Assembly (NCBI GenBank): GCA_031288885.1 | Contig: JAITQP010000154.1 | Location: 1-10,360 of the forward strand | Direction: 5' to 3' | Length of the DNA stretch: 10,360 nt | From: Prevotellaceae bacterium | Lineage (GTDB): Bacteria; Bacteroidota; Bacteroidia; Bacteroidales; UBA932 | Part shown: piece after piece, positions 1 through 5,809 of the stretch | How positions within the stretch are numbered: the stretch's first letter is position 1 | How the letters are laid out: each line of letters begins with the position of its first letter | The notes under the pieces: model-generated | What the model was told of the DNA's origin: nothing | Database searches by the model: none | The model's input: only the letters and a program-made list of their open reading frames with translations | Translations under genes and position numbers: made by a program

Positions 1-37
1 TTTTAATGATTAATGGTTAATGATTAATGATTAATGG
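1..37 (+). repeat. AT-rich heptamer tract (ATTAATG)n
   Basis: Imperfect head-to-tail copies of the heptamer ATTAATG. Positions 17-48 (tract plus the adjoining GCGCGAAGCGTG) match 3761-3792 at 31 of 32 bases, so heptamer tract and GC-rich extension move together as one interspersed unit. The tract may begin directly after the stop codon of a gene left of the window, as the copy at 3754 does after the PPDK-like gene. Confidence 0.8.
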
Positions 38-133
38 CGCGAAGCGTGGAGGTGCGGCAACATCAGGCGCTCATTTTATAGATTTTTATGGGATAACGTA
101 CAATAGATTTTTGTGAAAATCGATTTATTAGTA

Positions 134-169
134 CGCGTAGCGTGCACACCCAGATGTGCACGCTACGCG
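134..169. repeat. 15-bp inverted repeat (hairpin)
   Basis: The arms 134-148 and 155-169 are perfectly complementary over 15 bp around a 6-nt loop (CCCAGA). No T-run follows on either strand, so a classical intrinsic terminator is not supported. It could still stabilise or end the transcript of a gene left of the window. Within 1-581 I see no credible protein gene; the short open frames there cross these palindromes and match nothing I recognise. Confidence 0.75.
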
Positions 170-239
170 CGTCCCGTTAAGGACGGAATGTTGGTAGAAA
201 GTGCGTCCTCTAAGGGTGGTTTTTAGTAGTGTGGATTTG

Positions 240-379
240 CCATTCCGTAGGAATGGTACGCTCGGTAGAAGCACGAATATCCACGCGCATTTTGCATCCT
301 GTAGGGATGCATCCCTACAGGATGCAGGAAAGGCGGGGCGGGCATCGTTGCTACCGAGCGATGCATCCCGATGGGCTGC
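240..379. repeat. Composite palindromic repeat element with 34-bp perfect palindrome
   Basis: The core 293-326 is a perfect 34-bp palindrome centred between 309 and 310. Outer arms CGCTCGGTAG (259-268) and CTACCGAGCG (351-360) are exactly complementary and share the same centre. Beyond them lie a small hairpin at 240-256 (CCATTCC, loop GTA, GGAATGG) and, on the right, a diverged relative of it in opposite orientation (about 361-377). The element is therefore two inverted copies of one module, [hairpin]-CGCTCGGTAG, flanking a fused palindrome of related sequence. I infer an interspersed, REP-like family rather than a coding region. Confidence 0.75.
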
Positions 380-447
380 CCCGCGCCTATCCCGCATGTG
401 GAGGCGTGGTGCGGTACGGTGTGCGTGCGGGTTTCAAGCTCGCCCTG

Positions 448-522
448 CTGCCTGAAAGGCAGTATTTTCATAACCGTAGGTCAGCGACTTGCGGTTATGA
501 AAATAAAGCCCTTTCAGGGCTT
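448..522. repeat. Three abutting hairpins (REP-like cluster)
   Basis: Three inverted repeats follow each other with no bases between them: 448-462 (CTGCCT, loop GAA, AGGCAG), 463-505 and 506-522 (AAGCCCT, loop TTC, AGGGCTT). The middle one has a perfect 14-bp outer stem (463-476/492-505). As RNA it extends to 20 pairs with two G-U wobbles around a 3-nt loop. The first hairpin recurs in opposite orientation at 4006-4020 (14 of 15 bases). The cluster ends about 60 nt before xseB and may be transcribed. Confidence 0.75.
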
Positions 523-550
523 CCGTGCAACAACATCAATTCCCTCCACC

Positions 551-575
551 ATTAATCATTAATCACTAATCACTA
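551..575 (-). repeat. Heptamer tract, inverted orientation
   Basis: ATTAATC ATTAATC ACTAATC ACTA is the reverse complement of the heptamer seen at 1-37. The left repeat island is thus bounded by the same heptamer in opposite orientations. It lies directly before the xseB start codon, where a ribosome binding site would be expected; no Shine-Dalgarno sequence is visible there. Confidence 0.75.
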
Positions 576-581
576 AAAAAG

Positions 582-779
582 ATGGCTAAGAAAGATTTGA
601 GCTACAATGAGGCTATAGGCGAGGTGGAAAAAATACTTGCGCAGCTGGAGAGCAGCACGCTGGACGTGGACGCCATGTCCGCCGACGTAAAGCGCGCCGC
701 GGAGCTGCTGCAGCTGTGCCGCAAAAAGCTGCACGATACCGAGCTAAGCGTGAAAAAATCGATGGAAGAGGAGGAGTGA
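582..779 (+). CDS. xseB: Exodeoxyribonuclease VII small subunit
   Basis: 65-residue protein with the XseB family layout: a start of the form SYNEAIGEVEKILAQLES, then a long helix ending in RAAELLQLCRKKLHDTE. Length is normal for the family. XseB wraps the XseA catalytic subunit in exonuclease VII, which degrades single-stranded DNA to short oligonucleotides in the cytoplasm during repair. Partner gene xseA is not in the window; the 581 bp upstream hold only repeats, so it lies further left or elsewhere. The ATG at 582 gives the expected N-terminus; no good ribosome binding site precedes it. The stop codon is 2 nt before the next gene, indicating co-transcription and probably translational coupling. 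Family assignment is secure; function is by homology. Confidence 0.9.
   Translation: MAKKDLSYNEAIGEVEKILAQLESSTLDVDAMSADVKRAAELLQLCRKKLHDTELSVKKSMEEEE
770..776 (+). promoter_or_regulatory. Ribosome binding site setting the start of the PPDK-like gene
   Basis: GGAGGAG at 770-776, inside the last codons of xseB, lies 5 nt before the ATG at 782. This argues for 782 over the in-frame upstream ATG at 716, which would overlap xseB by 64 nt and add residues of no family character. Confidence 0.75.
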
Positions 780-781
780 GC

Positions 782-3757
782 ATGCTTAACGCAACCCATA
801 GCATCCGGCAGCTCTACTTTAAGGATACCTCCTTTGCCAACCTGATGAACCGCCGCATTTACAACATCCTGATTATCGCCAGCCGCTACGATATCTTTAT
901 GCTGGAGGACGACGGGCGGGTGGACGAGCAGATTTTTAACGAGTACGTTTCGCTCAACCTGCGCTACCCGCCGCGCTTTACGCAGGCCTCAACGGAGGCG
1001 GAGGCGCTGGCGCTGCTGCGGGAGCGACCCTTTGAGCTCATCATCAGCATGCCCGCCGGCGACAGCGACACCTTTGAGCAGGCAAAGCGCATCAAGGCGC
1101 AGCACGCCAACATCCCCATCGTGGTGCTCACGCCCTTTTCGCGCGCCGTGTCGCAGCGCATCGCCAACGAGGACTTGAGCGCCATCGACTACGTGTTCAG
1201 CTGGCTGGGCAACGCCAACCTGCTCATGGCCATCATCAAGCTCATAGAAGACCGCATGAACGTGGAGAACGACGTGGCCGAGGCCGGCGTGCAGGTGCTC
1301 CTCTTTGTGGAGGACTCCATCCGATTTTACTCCTCCATTCTGCCGCACCTCTACCAGATTATCTTCAAGCAGTCGCGCTCGTTCATGACCGAAGCGCTCA
1401 ACGACCACCAGCGCATGCTCCGAATGCGCGGACGGCCAAAAATTATGCTGGCGCGCACCTACGAGGAGGCCGTGGAGATATACAGCCGCTACAAGGACAA
1501 CATGCTGGGCGTGATATCGGACGCCAGCTTTGAGCGCAGCGGGAAAAAGGACAAGCTGGCGGGCGTTGACCTCTGCCGCCACATCCGCGCCGTTGACAAG
1601 TTTGTGCCGTTTCTGCTCCAGTCGTCGGAGCGCGAAAACATCCGCTACGCCCGCGAAATGAGCGTGGGCTTTATCGACAAAAACTCCAAAACGCTGGAGC
1701 TGGAGCTGCGCGACCACATGACCAACGACTTCGGGTTTGGCGACTTCATCTTCCGCGACCCCGACACGGGGCAGGAGGTGGCGCGCGTGAGCAACCTCCG
1801 CGATATGCAGGACAGCATTTTTGACGTCCCCGACCGCTCGCTCATCTACCACATCTCCAACAACCACATCTCGCGCTGGCTCTACTCCCGCGCCATCTTC
1901 CCCGTGGCCGAATTCCTCAAAAACATTATCTTTGAGGGCGACAGCGACCTTGCGCAGGTGCGCCGCACCATTTTTGACGCCATTGTGCAGTACCGCAAGA
2001 TAAAAAACCGCGGCGTGGTGGCCGTCTTCCAGCGCGACCGCTTTGACCGCTACTCCAACTTTGCCCGCATTGGCGAGGGGTCGATGGGCGGAAAGGCGCG
2101 CGGGCTGGCGTTTCTCGACTCCCTCATCAAGCGCAACACGGCGCTCAGCGAAATCGCGCTGCTGGACGTTACCATCCCCAGAACGGTGGCGATATGCACC
2201 GACATTTTTGACGAATTCATGGAGCAGAATAACCTCTACCCCATTGCGCTGAGCGATATTCCGGATGCGGAAATTCTCCGGCACTTTCTCCGCGCCAAGC
2301 TGCCGCGCCGCCTCATTCCCGATTTTATGGCGTTCATCGAGGCGGTAGACTCCCCCATCGCCGTGCGCTCGTCGAGCCTGCTGGAGGATTCGCACTACCA
2401 GCCGTTTGCCGGAATTTACAACACCTACATGACGCCCTACGTGAGGGGAAGCAAAACCGGCACGCTGTGCATGCTCCACGAGGCGATAAAGGGCGTGTAC
2501 GCCTCGGCCTTCTTTAAGGACAGCAAGGCGTACATGGCGGCAACGTCCAACGTGATTGACAACGAAAAAATGGCCATCGTGCTGCAGGAGGTTTGCGGCA
2601 ACGCCTACGGGCAGCGCTACTACCCGTCGTTCTCGGGCGTGGCGCGCTCCGTCAACTTCTACCCCATAGCGCAGGAGCAGCCGGAGGACGGCGTGGCAAA
2701 CATCGCGCTGGGGCTGGGAAAGTACATCGTGGACGGCGGCGTAACGCTGCGCTTCTCGCCGCGACACCCGCAAAATATCCTCCAGCTGAGCACCCTCGAG
2801 CTCGCGCTGCGCGAAACGCAAACCAAGTTCTACGCGCTCGACCTCGCCCAAAAACACTTTGACCTCCAAACCGACGACGCCTCCAACCTGCTCAAGCTGC
2901 CGGTGTCCGAGGCCGAAAAGGACGGCACGCTCCGCCTCATTGCCTCCACCTACGACCCCGCAGACCAAATCATCCGCGACGGGCTCTACGAGGGCGGACG
3001 AAAAATCATCTCCTTTGCCAACATTTTGCAGCACGGCGCGGCGCCCATTGCGCAGGCGCTGGACATGGCGCTGCAGGTGGGGCACAGCGAAATGGGGCGG
3101 CACGTGGAGATAGAGTTTGCCGTCAACCTCTCCTACGACAGCGCTAAGTCCGGCACGCTCTACCTGCTGCAAATACGTCCGGTGGTCGATAGCCGCGAGG
3201 TGATAGCCGAAAACCTTGCCGCCATACCGCGCGAGCAGCTCATCATGGGCGCGGAAAACGCGCTGGGGCACGGCGTTACCGCCGACGTGTGCGACGTGGT
3301 GTACGTCAAGCCCGAGGGGTTTAGCGCGGCCAACAACCGGCTAATCGCCTCCGAAATCGAAACCCTCAACCGCCGGCTGACGGAGGAGGGGCGCGGCTAC
3401 GTGCTGGCCGGCCCCGGACGCTGGGGCAGCAGCGACGCCAGCTTGGGCATTCCGGTCAAGTGGCCGCACATATCGGGCGCGCGCCTCATTGTGGAGGCGG
3501 GGCTCACCTCCTACCGCGTAGACCCGAGCCAAGGTACGCACTTTTTCCACAACCTCACCTCGCTGCGCGTGGGCTACTTCACCGTAAACCCCTACCTCGC
3601 GGAGGGCGGCGGCTTCTACAACGTGGACTTCCTCAACGCCCAGCCCGCCGTAACCGAAACGCCGCACATCCGCCACGTGCGCTTCAGCAAGCCTGTGCTC
3701 ATAAAGATTGACGGAAAAAAAAGCATTGGCGTGGTGATGAAACCGGAAGAAAATTAA
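782..3757 (+). CDS. Double receiver plus PEP-synthase/PPDK-type ATP-grasp protein
   Basis: 991 residues. Residues ~26-160 form a receiver-like fold without phosphorylation residues: Met90 sits where the acceptor Asp should be, and the conserved Lys is absent. Residues ~171-312 form a second receiver with a full set: Glu177/Asp178, Asp247 acceptor, Ser281/282, Lys300. Residues ~425-800 are a PPDK/PEP-synthase N-terminal ATP-grasp domain (GEGSMGGKARG at 431-441, AVRSSS at 527-532, QIRP at 797-800). The ~190-residue tail has a GPGRWGSS motif (877-884). The swivelling phosphohistidine domain and PEP-binding barrel of true PEP synthase or PPDK are missing, so it cannot run that reaction alone. I infer a phosphorelay-controlled nucleotide-binding or phosphotransfer protein with an unknown partner. 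It is coupled to xseB by a 2-nt gap. The stop codon TAA is embedded in a heptamer repeat. Confidence 0.85.
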   Translation: MLNATHSIRQLYFKDTSFANLMNRRIYNILIIASRYDIFMLEDDGRVDEQIFNEYVSLNLRYPPRFTQASTEAEALALLRERPFELIISMPAGDSDTFEQAKRIKAQHANIPIVVLTPFSRAVSQRIANEDLSAIDYVFSWLGNANLLMAIIKLIEDRMNVENDVAEAGVQVLLFVEDSIRFYSSILPHLYQIIFKQSRSFMTEALNDHQRMLRMRGRPKIMLARTYEEAVEIYSRYKDNMLGVISDASFERSGKKDKLAGVDLCRHIRAVDKFVPFLLQSSERENIRYAREMSVGFIDKNSKTLELELRDHMTNDFGFGDFIFRDPDTGQEVARVSNLRDMQDSIFDVPDRSLIYHISNNHISRWLYSRAIFPVAEFLKNIIFEGDSDLAQVRRTIFDAIVQYRKIKNRGVVAVFQRDRFDRYSNFARIGEGSMGGKARGLAFLDSLIKRNTALSEIALLDVTIPRTVAICTDIFDEFMEQNNLYPIALSDIPDAEILRHFLRAKLPRRLIPDFMAFIEAVDSPIAVRSSSLLEDSHYQPFAGIYNTYMTPYVRGSKTGTLCMLHEAIKGVYASAFFKDSKAYMAATSNVIDNEKMAIVLQEVCGNAYGQRYYPSFSGVARSVNFYPIAQEQPEDGVANIALGLGKYIVDGGVTLRFSPRHPQNILQLSTLELALRETQTKFYALDLAQKHFDLQTDDASNLLKLPVSEAEKDGTLRLIASTYDPADQIIRDGLYEGGRKIISFANILQHGAAPIAQALDMALQVGHSEMGRHVEIEFAVNLSYDSAKSGTLYLLQIRPVVDSREVIAENLAAIPREQLIMGAENALGHGVTADVCDVVYVKPEGFSAANNRLIASEIETLNRRLTEEGRGYVLAGPGRWGSSDASLGIPVKWPHISGARLIVEAGLTSYRVDPSQGTHFFHNLTSLRVGYFTVNPYLAEGGGFYNVDFLNAQPAVTETPHIRHVRFSKPVLIKIDGKKSIGVVMKPEEN

Positions 3758-3792
3758 TGTTTAATGATTAATGATTAATGGCGCGAGGCGTG
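3754..3792 (+). repeat. Heptamer tract with GC-rich extension
   Basis: Second copy of the ATTAATG tract followed by GCGCGAGGCGTG. Positions 3761-3792 match 17-48 at 31 of 32 bases. The stop codon of the preceding gene (3755-3757) lies in the first unit. The stretch 3758-4102 holds no credible gene, only this and the repeats listed next. Confidence 0.8.
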
Positions 3793-3842
3793 CGGAGCGG
3801 AGGAACCTCCTTGCATACAGCCGCCGCCCCACTCGTATGCAC

Positions 3843-3896
3843 GCACTCCTGCACTCCTGCACTCTTGCACGCACGCACGCACGCATGCATGCATGC
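3843..3896. repeat. Tandem octamer and tetramer repeats
   Basis: Three octamers (GCACTCCT twice, then GCACTCTT) run into four GCAC units (3867-3882), three GCAT units (3883-3894) and a final GC. The units share the prefix GCA, which suggests slippage-driven growth. The tract lies outside any gene I accept, so it has no obvious reading-frame effect. Confidence 0.85.
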
Positions 3897-3910
3897 CCAC
3901 CTGCCCGCAC

Positions 3911-3946
3911 GCTTCGCGTCATTGCGAGCGTAGCGAAGCAATCCAG
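3911..3946. repeat. Interspersed repeat of the CATTGCGAGCG...GCAATCCAG type
   Basis: The segment beginning CGTCATTGCGAGCG (3917) and ending GCAATCCAG (3946) resembles a short intergenic repeat known from many unrelated bacterial genomes (recognised from memory, not searched). It can fold two ways: ATTGC/GCAAT (3921-3925/3938-3942) or GCTTCGC/GCGAAGC (3911-3917/3933-3939). Confidence 0.6.
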
Positions 3947-3974
3947 AAACGTAGTGTTGCCAATCCAGCAGGAG

Positions 3975-4020
3975 AAGACTTTTAAGTCTTAAGGTCTTAA
4001 AAGTCTTGCCTTTCAGGCAG
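3975..4020. repeat. Two adjacent hairpins
   Basis: The first has a perfect 12-bp stem, 3975-3986 (AAGACTTTTAAG) with 3996-4007, and a 9-nt loop. The second, 4007-4019, is TGCCT, loop TTC, AGGCA. The 15-mer at 4006-4020 is the inverted form of 448-462 with one mismatch, tying the two intergenic islands to one repeat family. Confidence 0.75.
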
Positions 4021-4045
4021 AAAGGAGAAGAGAGGGTGAGCGCTT

Positions 4046-4076
4046 ACCCTAACAGGGTTTCAAGCCCCGTTAGGGT
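4046..4076 (-). terminator. Hairpin downstream of the FGE-fold gene
   Basis: An 8-bp outer stem (4046-4053/4069-4076, CCCTAAC paired with GTTAGGG plus one A-T pair) is followed, after one mismatch, by a 3-bp GGG/CCC inner stem. It begins 26 nt after the stop codon at 4103. It may end or stabilise the minus-strand transcript, but no T-run follows, so it is not a strict intrinsic terminator. Another possibility is the hairpin that many DGR target genes carry just after the variable region. Confidence 0.45.
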
Positions 4077-4102
4077 TGCTATGGTTACCTCACTTGGAAA
4101 AA

Positions 4103-5479
4103 CTAAGGCAAAACCACGCGGAGGCCATTGCCATTGTGGAGAAAATTGGGAGCTAGGCTGTTGCGGGCAGCGACGCGAAGCCAGCCAGAGGTGGTAGCGT
4201 CGTTCCACTGGCAGCCGCGGAGCACGCGGTTAGAGCCGCTATCAAAGATATCGTAGCACCATTCCCATACGTTCCCTGACATATCGTAAATACCCAGCCT
4301 GTTCGGCTTTAGTTGACCTACAGGGTGGGTGCCTCCATTGGAGAAAGCCGCGCCGCTTGAGGAGCCGTTCCACCCTACCTCCTGAATATCGTCACTACCG
4401 CTGTACTTAAACTTCTCACATACCCCATTGTTACAGCCACGTGCAGCGTACTCCCACTCAATTTGCGTGGGCAGGCGGTAGCCGGCATTAGCGTTTACGT
4501 TCACCGTGCTGCATGCAGTGCAGTTGCCATCATCACCAATGTTGGCTAAAACAACATCGCTGTAGGCTGGCATCTTACCCGTCATCTCGCTCAGCCTGTT
4601 GCAAAAGGCTAACGCTAAATACCAAGTTATGTACTCCACCGGACGCTGGTCGTCGCAAGTTACGTTGCCGCAGTTAGCGCTGTTGAGAGCGCCGTTGGCA
4701 ACGCCGCGGCTGCCACCAAAATAAAAGTAGTTCTCAAATTTAGTGCCCGCCATCACGGCGCGCCACTGCGCCTGCGTTACCTGATACTTCCCTATCTTAA
4801 AACCGGCTACCGTAGCCGTAAATTGGTCTTTAATGTTGTTGTTGCTACCGTTTAAGCCGAACTTGCTGCCATCTGTTCTGTCGGCGTCTATATCGGGGTG
4901 CCAGCCCAGCGTGGTTGTGCCGCCCACCACCTGCACCATTTCCGGCTCAAACCATTTCTGCTGCGGCGTTACGTTCTTACGCGCTCCGCGCTCTGGCCCG
5001 TCCAGCTGCCGCGATAGCGCTAAAGACACCCGCGGCAAGTCTGCGCTAACCACGCCCGTGCGAACGTAGCTGCCTCTGCCGGAAACCTTGCTGTCCTTTG
5101 CGTCGATGAACTGCGCATAAAACATATGGTCGCTACCTTTGACGTCATCCACCACCAAGCATATCGCAGATATGCCGTTGTCACGTCCCCACTCGGCAAG
5201 CGCGTTTCGATTTATGTTGCTACCGCCGCCGGCGTTGTATGCAGCTTGCAGTTCCGCGAGTTTATCGGCAGTATTCACAAGGGTGAGCGTGTATTGCCCG
5301 CCGGAGGTCAGGTTTGCGCCCAACTGCGTGGCTAACGGACTGACCAGCGTGTTGTCCATGTTGCCCACCACAAATACGGCCAGCGTGGGCTTGCCGGAGC
5401 CTTGCGCTCTGGTGGTCATCATGCCTACTGCCCCAACGAGCAGCAGCGCACAAAAAGAAATCTTGTAATTTTTTCTCAT
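4103..5479 (-). CDS. Secreted FGE-sulfatase/C-type-lectin-fold protein, candidate DGR target
   Basis: 458 residues. Residues 1-25 are a signal peptide (basic start, hydrophobic core, likely cut after Ala25), so it is exported. Residues ~30-160 form a small alpha/beta domain beginning KPTLAVFVVG that I cannot name with certainty. Residues ~178-458 are an FGE-sulfatase (SUMF1) domain: FKIGKYQVTQAQW (227-239), YRLPTQIEWEYAARG (334-348), GIYDMSGNVWEWC (396-408), RVLRG (418-422) and a GLRVVLP end. The paired active-site cysteines of true formylglycine-generating enzymes are absent around 433-441, where the sequence is WLRVAARNS. A binding scaffold is therefore more likely than an oxidase. The C-terminal ~39 residues look hypervariable (separate entry). 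ATG at 5479 gives the signal peptide. The promoter is unclear: either weak and local, or read-through of the RNA at 5577-5734. Confidence 0.85.
   Translation of the reverse strand: MRKNYKISFCALLLVGAVGMMTTRAQGSGKPTLAVFVVGNMDNTLVSPLATQLGANLTSGGQYTLTLVNTADKLAELQAAYNAGGGSNINRNALAEWGRDNGISAICLVVDDVKGSDHMFYAQFIDAKDSKVSGRGSYVRTGVVSADLPRVSLALSRQLDGPERGARKNVTPQQKWFEPEMVQVVGGTTTLGWHPDIDADRTDGSKFGLNGSNNNIKDQFTATVAGFKIGKYQVTQAQWRAVMAGTKFENYFYFGGSRGVANGALNSANCGNVTCDDQRPVEYITWYLALAFCNRLSEMTGKMPAYSDVVLANIGDDGNCTACSTVNVNANAGYRLPTQIEWEYAARGCNNGVCEKFKYSGSDDIQEVGWNGSSSGAAFSNGGTHPVGQLKPNRLGIYDMSGNVWEWCYDIFDSGSNRVLRGCQWNDATTSGWLRVAARNSLAPNFLHNGNGLRVVLP
4106..4222 (-). other. Candidate DGR variable region (VR)
   Basis: Codons 420-458 of the FGE-fold protein. 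Fixed family positions (RG, W425, R435 V436, R439 N440, GLRVV) alternate with residues that depart from the Asn-rich pattern usual there. Nearly all the departing codons end in C or T (GAC, GCT, ACC, ACC, TCT, GGC, GCC, AGC, TTT, CTC, CAC), as expected if AAC/AAT codons of a template had been mutated at adenines. The segment ends at the stop codon with a GC-rich run (GGCCTCCGCGTGG, 4126-4114), the layout of an initiation-of-mutagenic-homing site. The inference rests on pattern only; no template repeat or reverse transcriptase is in the window. Confidence 0.45.
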
Positions 5480-5576
5480 TTTTTTTGGGTTAATAATTAA
5501 TTTAAAATGCTCAGGTTGTTAGACATTTTCCACAGCTCCAATGATTTATTTATTATCTTTGTAAGTTTTCCTTTAC

Positions 5577-5632
5577 AAAAAGGCAAGGCTAACTACTCGC
5601 TCTACTGATAAAGATATGATAGTAGCCTCGCC
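5577..5632 (-). terminator. Intrinsic terminator of the putative RNA
   Basis: GGCGAGGCTA (5632-5623) pairs with TAGCCTTGCC (5591-5582) with a single mismatch, followed immediately by five Ts. The 31-nt loop can form its own 5-bp CTACT/AGTAG stem, so the whole is a branched or elongated hairpin. This strand and position fit termination before the FGE-fold gene. Confidence 0.55.
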
Positions 5633-5734
5633 GGCATCCCGCTTTTCATTGTCAAAGCGCGTGGGCGCTTTGTATGGATAGCGGAAGTTTAAGAATACAA
5701 GCAAACCACAATTTCGCAGCAGGTGGCTCATTAC
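5577..5734 (-). ncRNA. Putative ~155-nt small RNA or attenuator leader
   Basis: On the minus strand a perfect Bacteroidota promoter (5740-5771) predicts a start near 5734. The RNA would fold into a 5' hairpin (AGCCAC/GUGGUUU near 5728-5702) and a rod with stems TTCCGCT/AGCGGGA (5686-5680/5643-5637) topped by a perfect 8-bp stem with a GTGG loop (5653-5672). A 10-position stem (5632-5623/5591-5582, one mismatch) is followed directly by TTTTT (5581-5577). It may be a free small RNA or a terminated leader controlling the FGE-fold gene about 100 nt on. I do not recognise the family; the Rfam Bacteroidales-1/6S type is one model to test. Confidence 0.5.
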
Positions 5735-5739
5735 GACGA

Positions 5740-5771
5740 CAAAGATATGGAATATTTTTCCATTTATCAAA
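5740..5771 (-). promoter_or_regulatory. Bacteroidota-type promoter (TTTG-N20-TATCTTTG)
   Basis: Minus-strand TTTG (5771-5768), a 20-nt spacer, then TATCTTTG (5747-5740). This matches the TTTG/TAnnTTTG consensus of the Bacteroidota primary sigma factor at every fixed position. Transcription would run left from about 5734. The left copy of the operator-like repeat fills most of the spacer, so a bound repressor should block it. Confidence 0.65.
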
Positions 5772-5795
5772 TACCTGCGGAATATTTTTCCATTT
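5748..5795. promoter_or_regulatory. Pair of identical operator-like repeats
   Basis: The 17-mer GGAATATTTTTCCATTT occurs at 5749-5765 and again, unchanged, at 5779-5795. The 30-bp period is about three helical turns, so both sites face the same side. Each has dyad symmetry (GGAA...TTCC; the left copy extends to TGGAA...TTCCA). The right copy contains TATTTTTC (5783-5790), one base off a -7 box for the XRE genes starting at 5810. I infer operators for the adjacent XRE proteins. Confidence 0.6.
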
Positions 5796-5809
5796 CACTC
5801 CGTTGAAAG

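Noticed and set aside
240..522. CRISPR array
   Set aside because: The repeated modules are palindromic, in opposite orientations and unevenly spaced, with no regular repeat-spacer pattern and no cas genes.
201..562. Several overlapping frames of 63-108 residues in the first island
   Set aside because: They cross perfect palindromes on both strands and have no coding character.
716..781. Upstream ATG extending the PPDK-like protein by 22 residues
   Set aside because: It overlaps xseB in another frame, while a strong ribosome binding site serves the ATG at 782.
989..3271. 760-residue open frame on the minus strand
   Set aside because: It lies antisense to the well-supported PPDK-like gene, has no recognisable domain, and its His/Val/Arg-rich composition is what the complement of a GC-rich gene produces.
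3771..4197. Short plus-strand frames (73 and 63 residues) in the second repeat island
   Set aside because: They are made of microsatellite, hairpin repeats and the antisense of the FGE-fold gene's end; composition is not protein-like.
5554..5561. Plus-strand TATCTTTG as a second promoter
   Set aside because: The -7 match is perfect but no TTTG or TTG lies 19-21 nt upstream, and it would run antisense into the putative RNA; left as unproven.
5573..5770. 65-residue minus-strand frame over the putative RNA
   Set aside because: Its start lies upstream of the -7 box of the promoter that would serve it, it reads through stem structures and the terminator, and it resembles nothing known to me.
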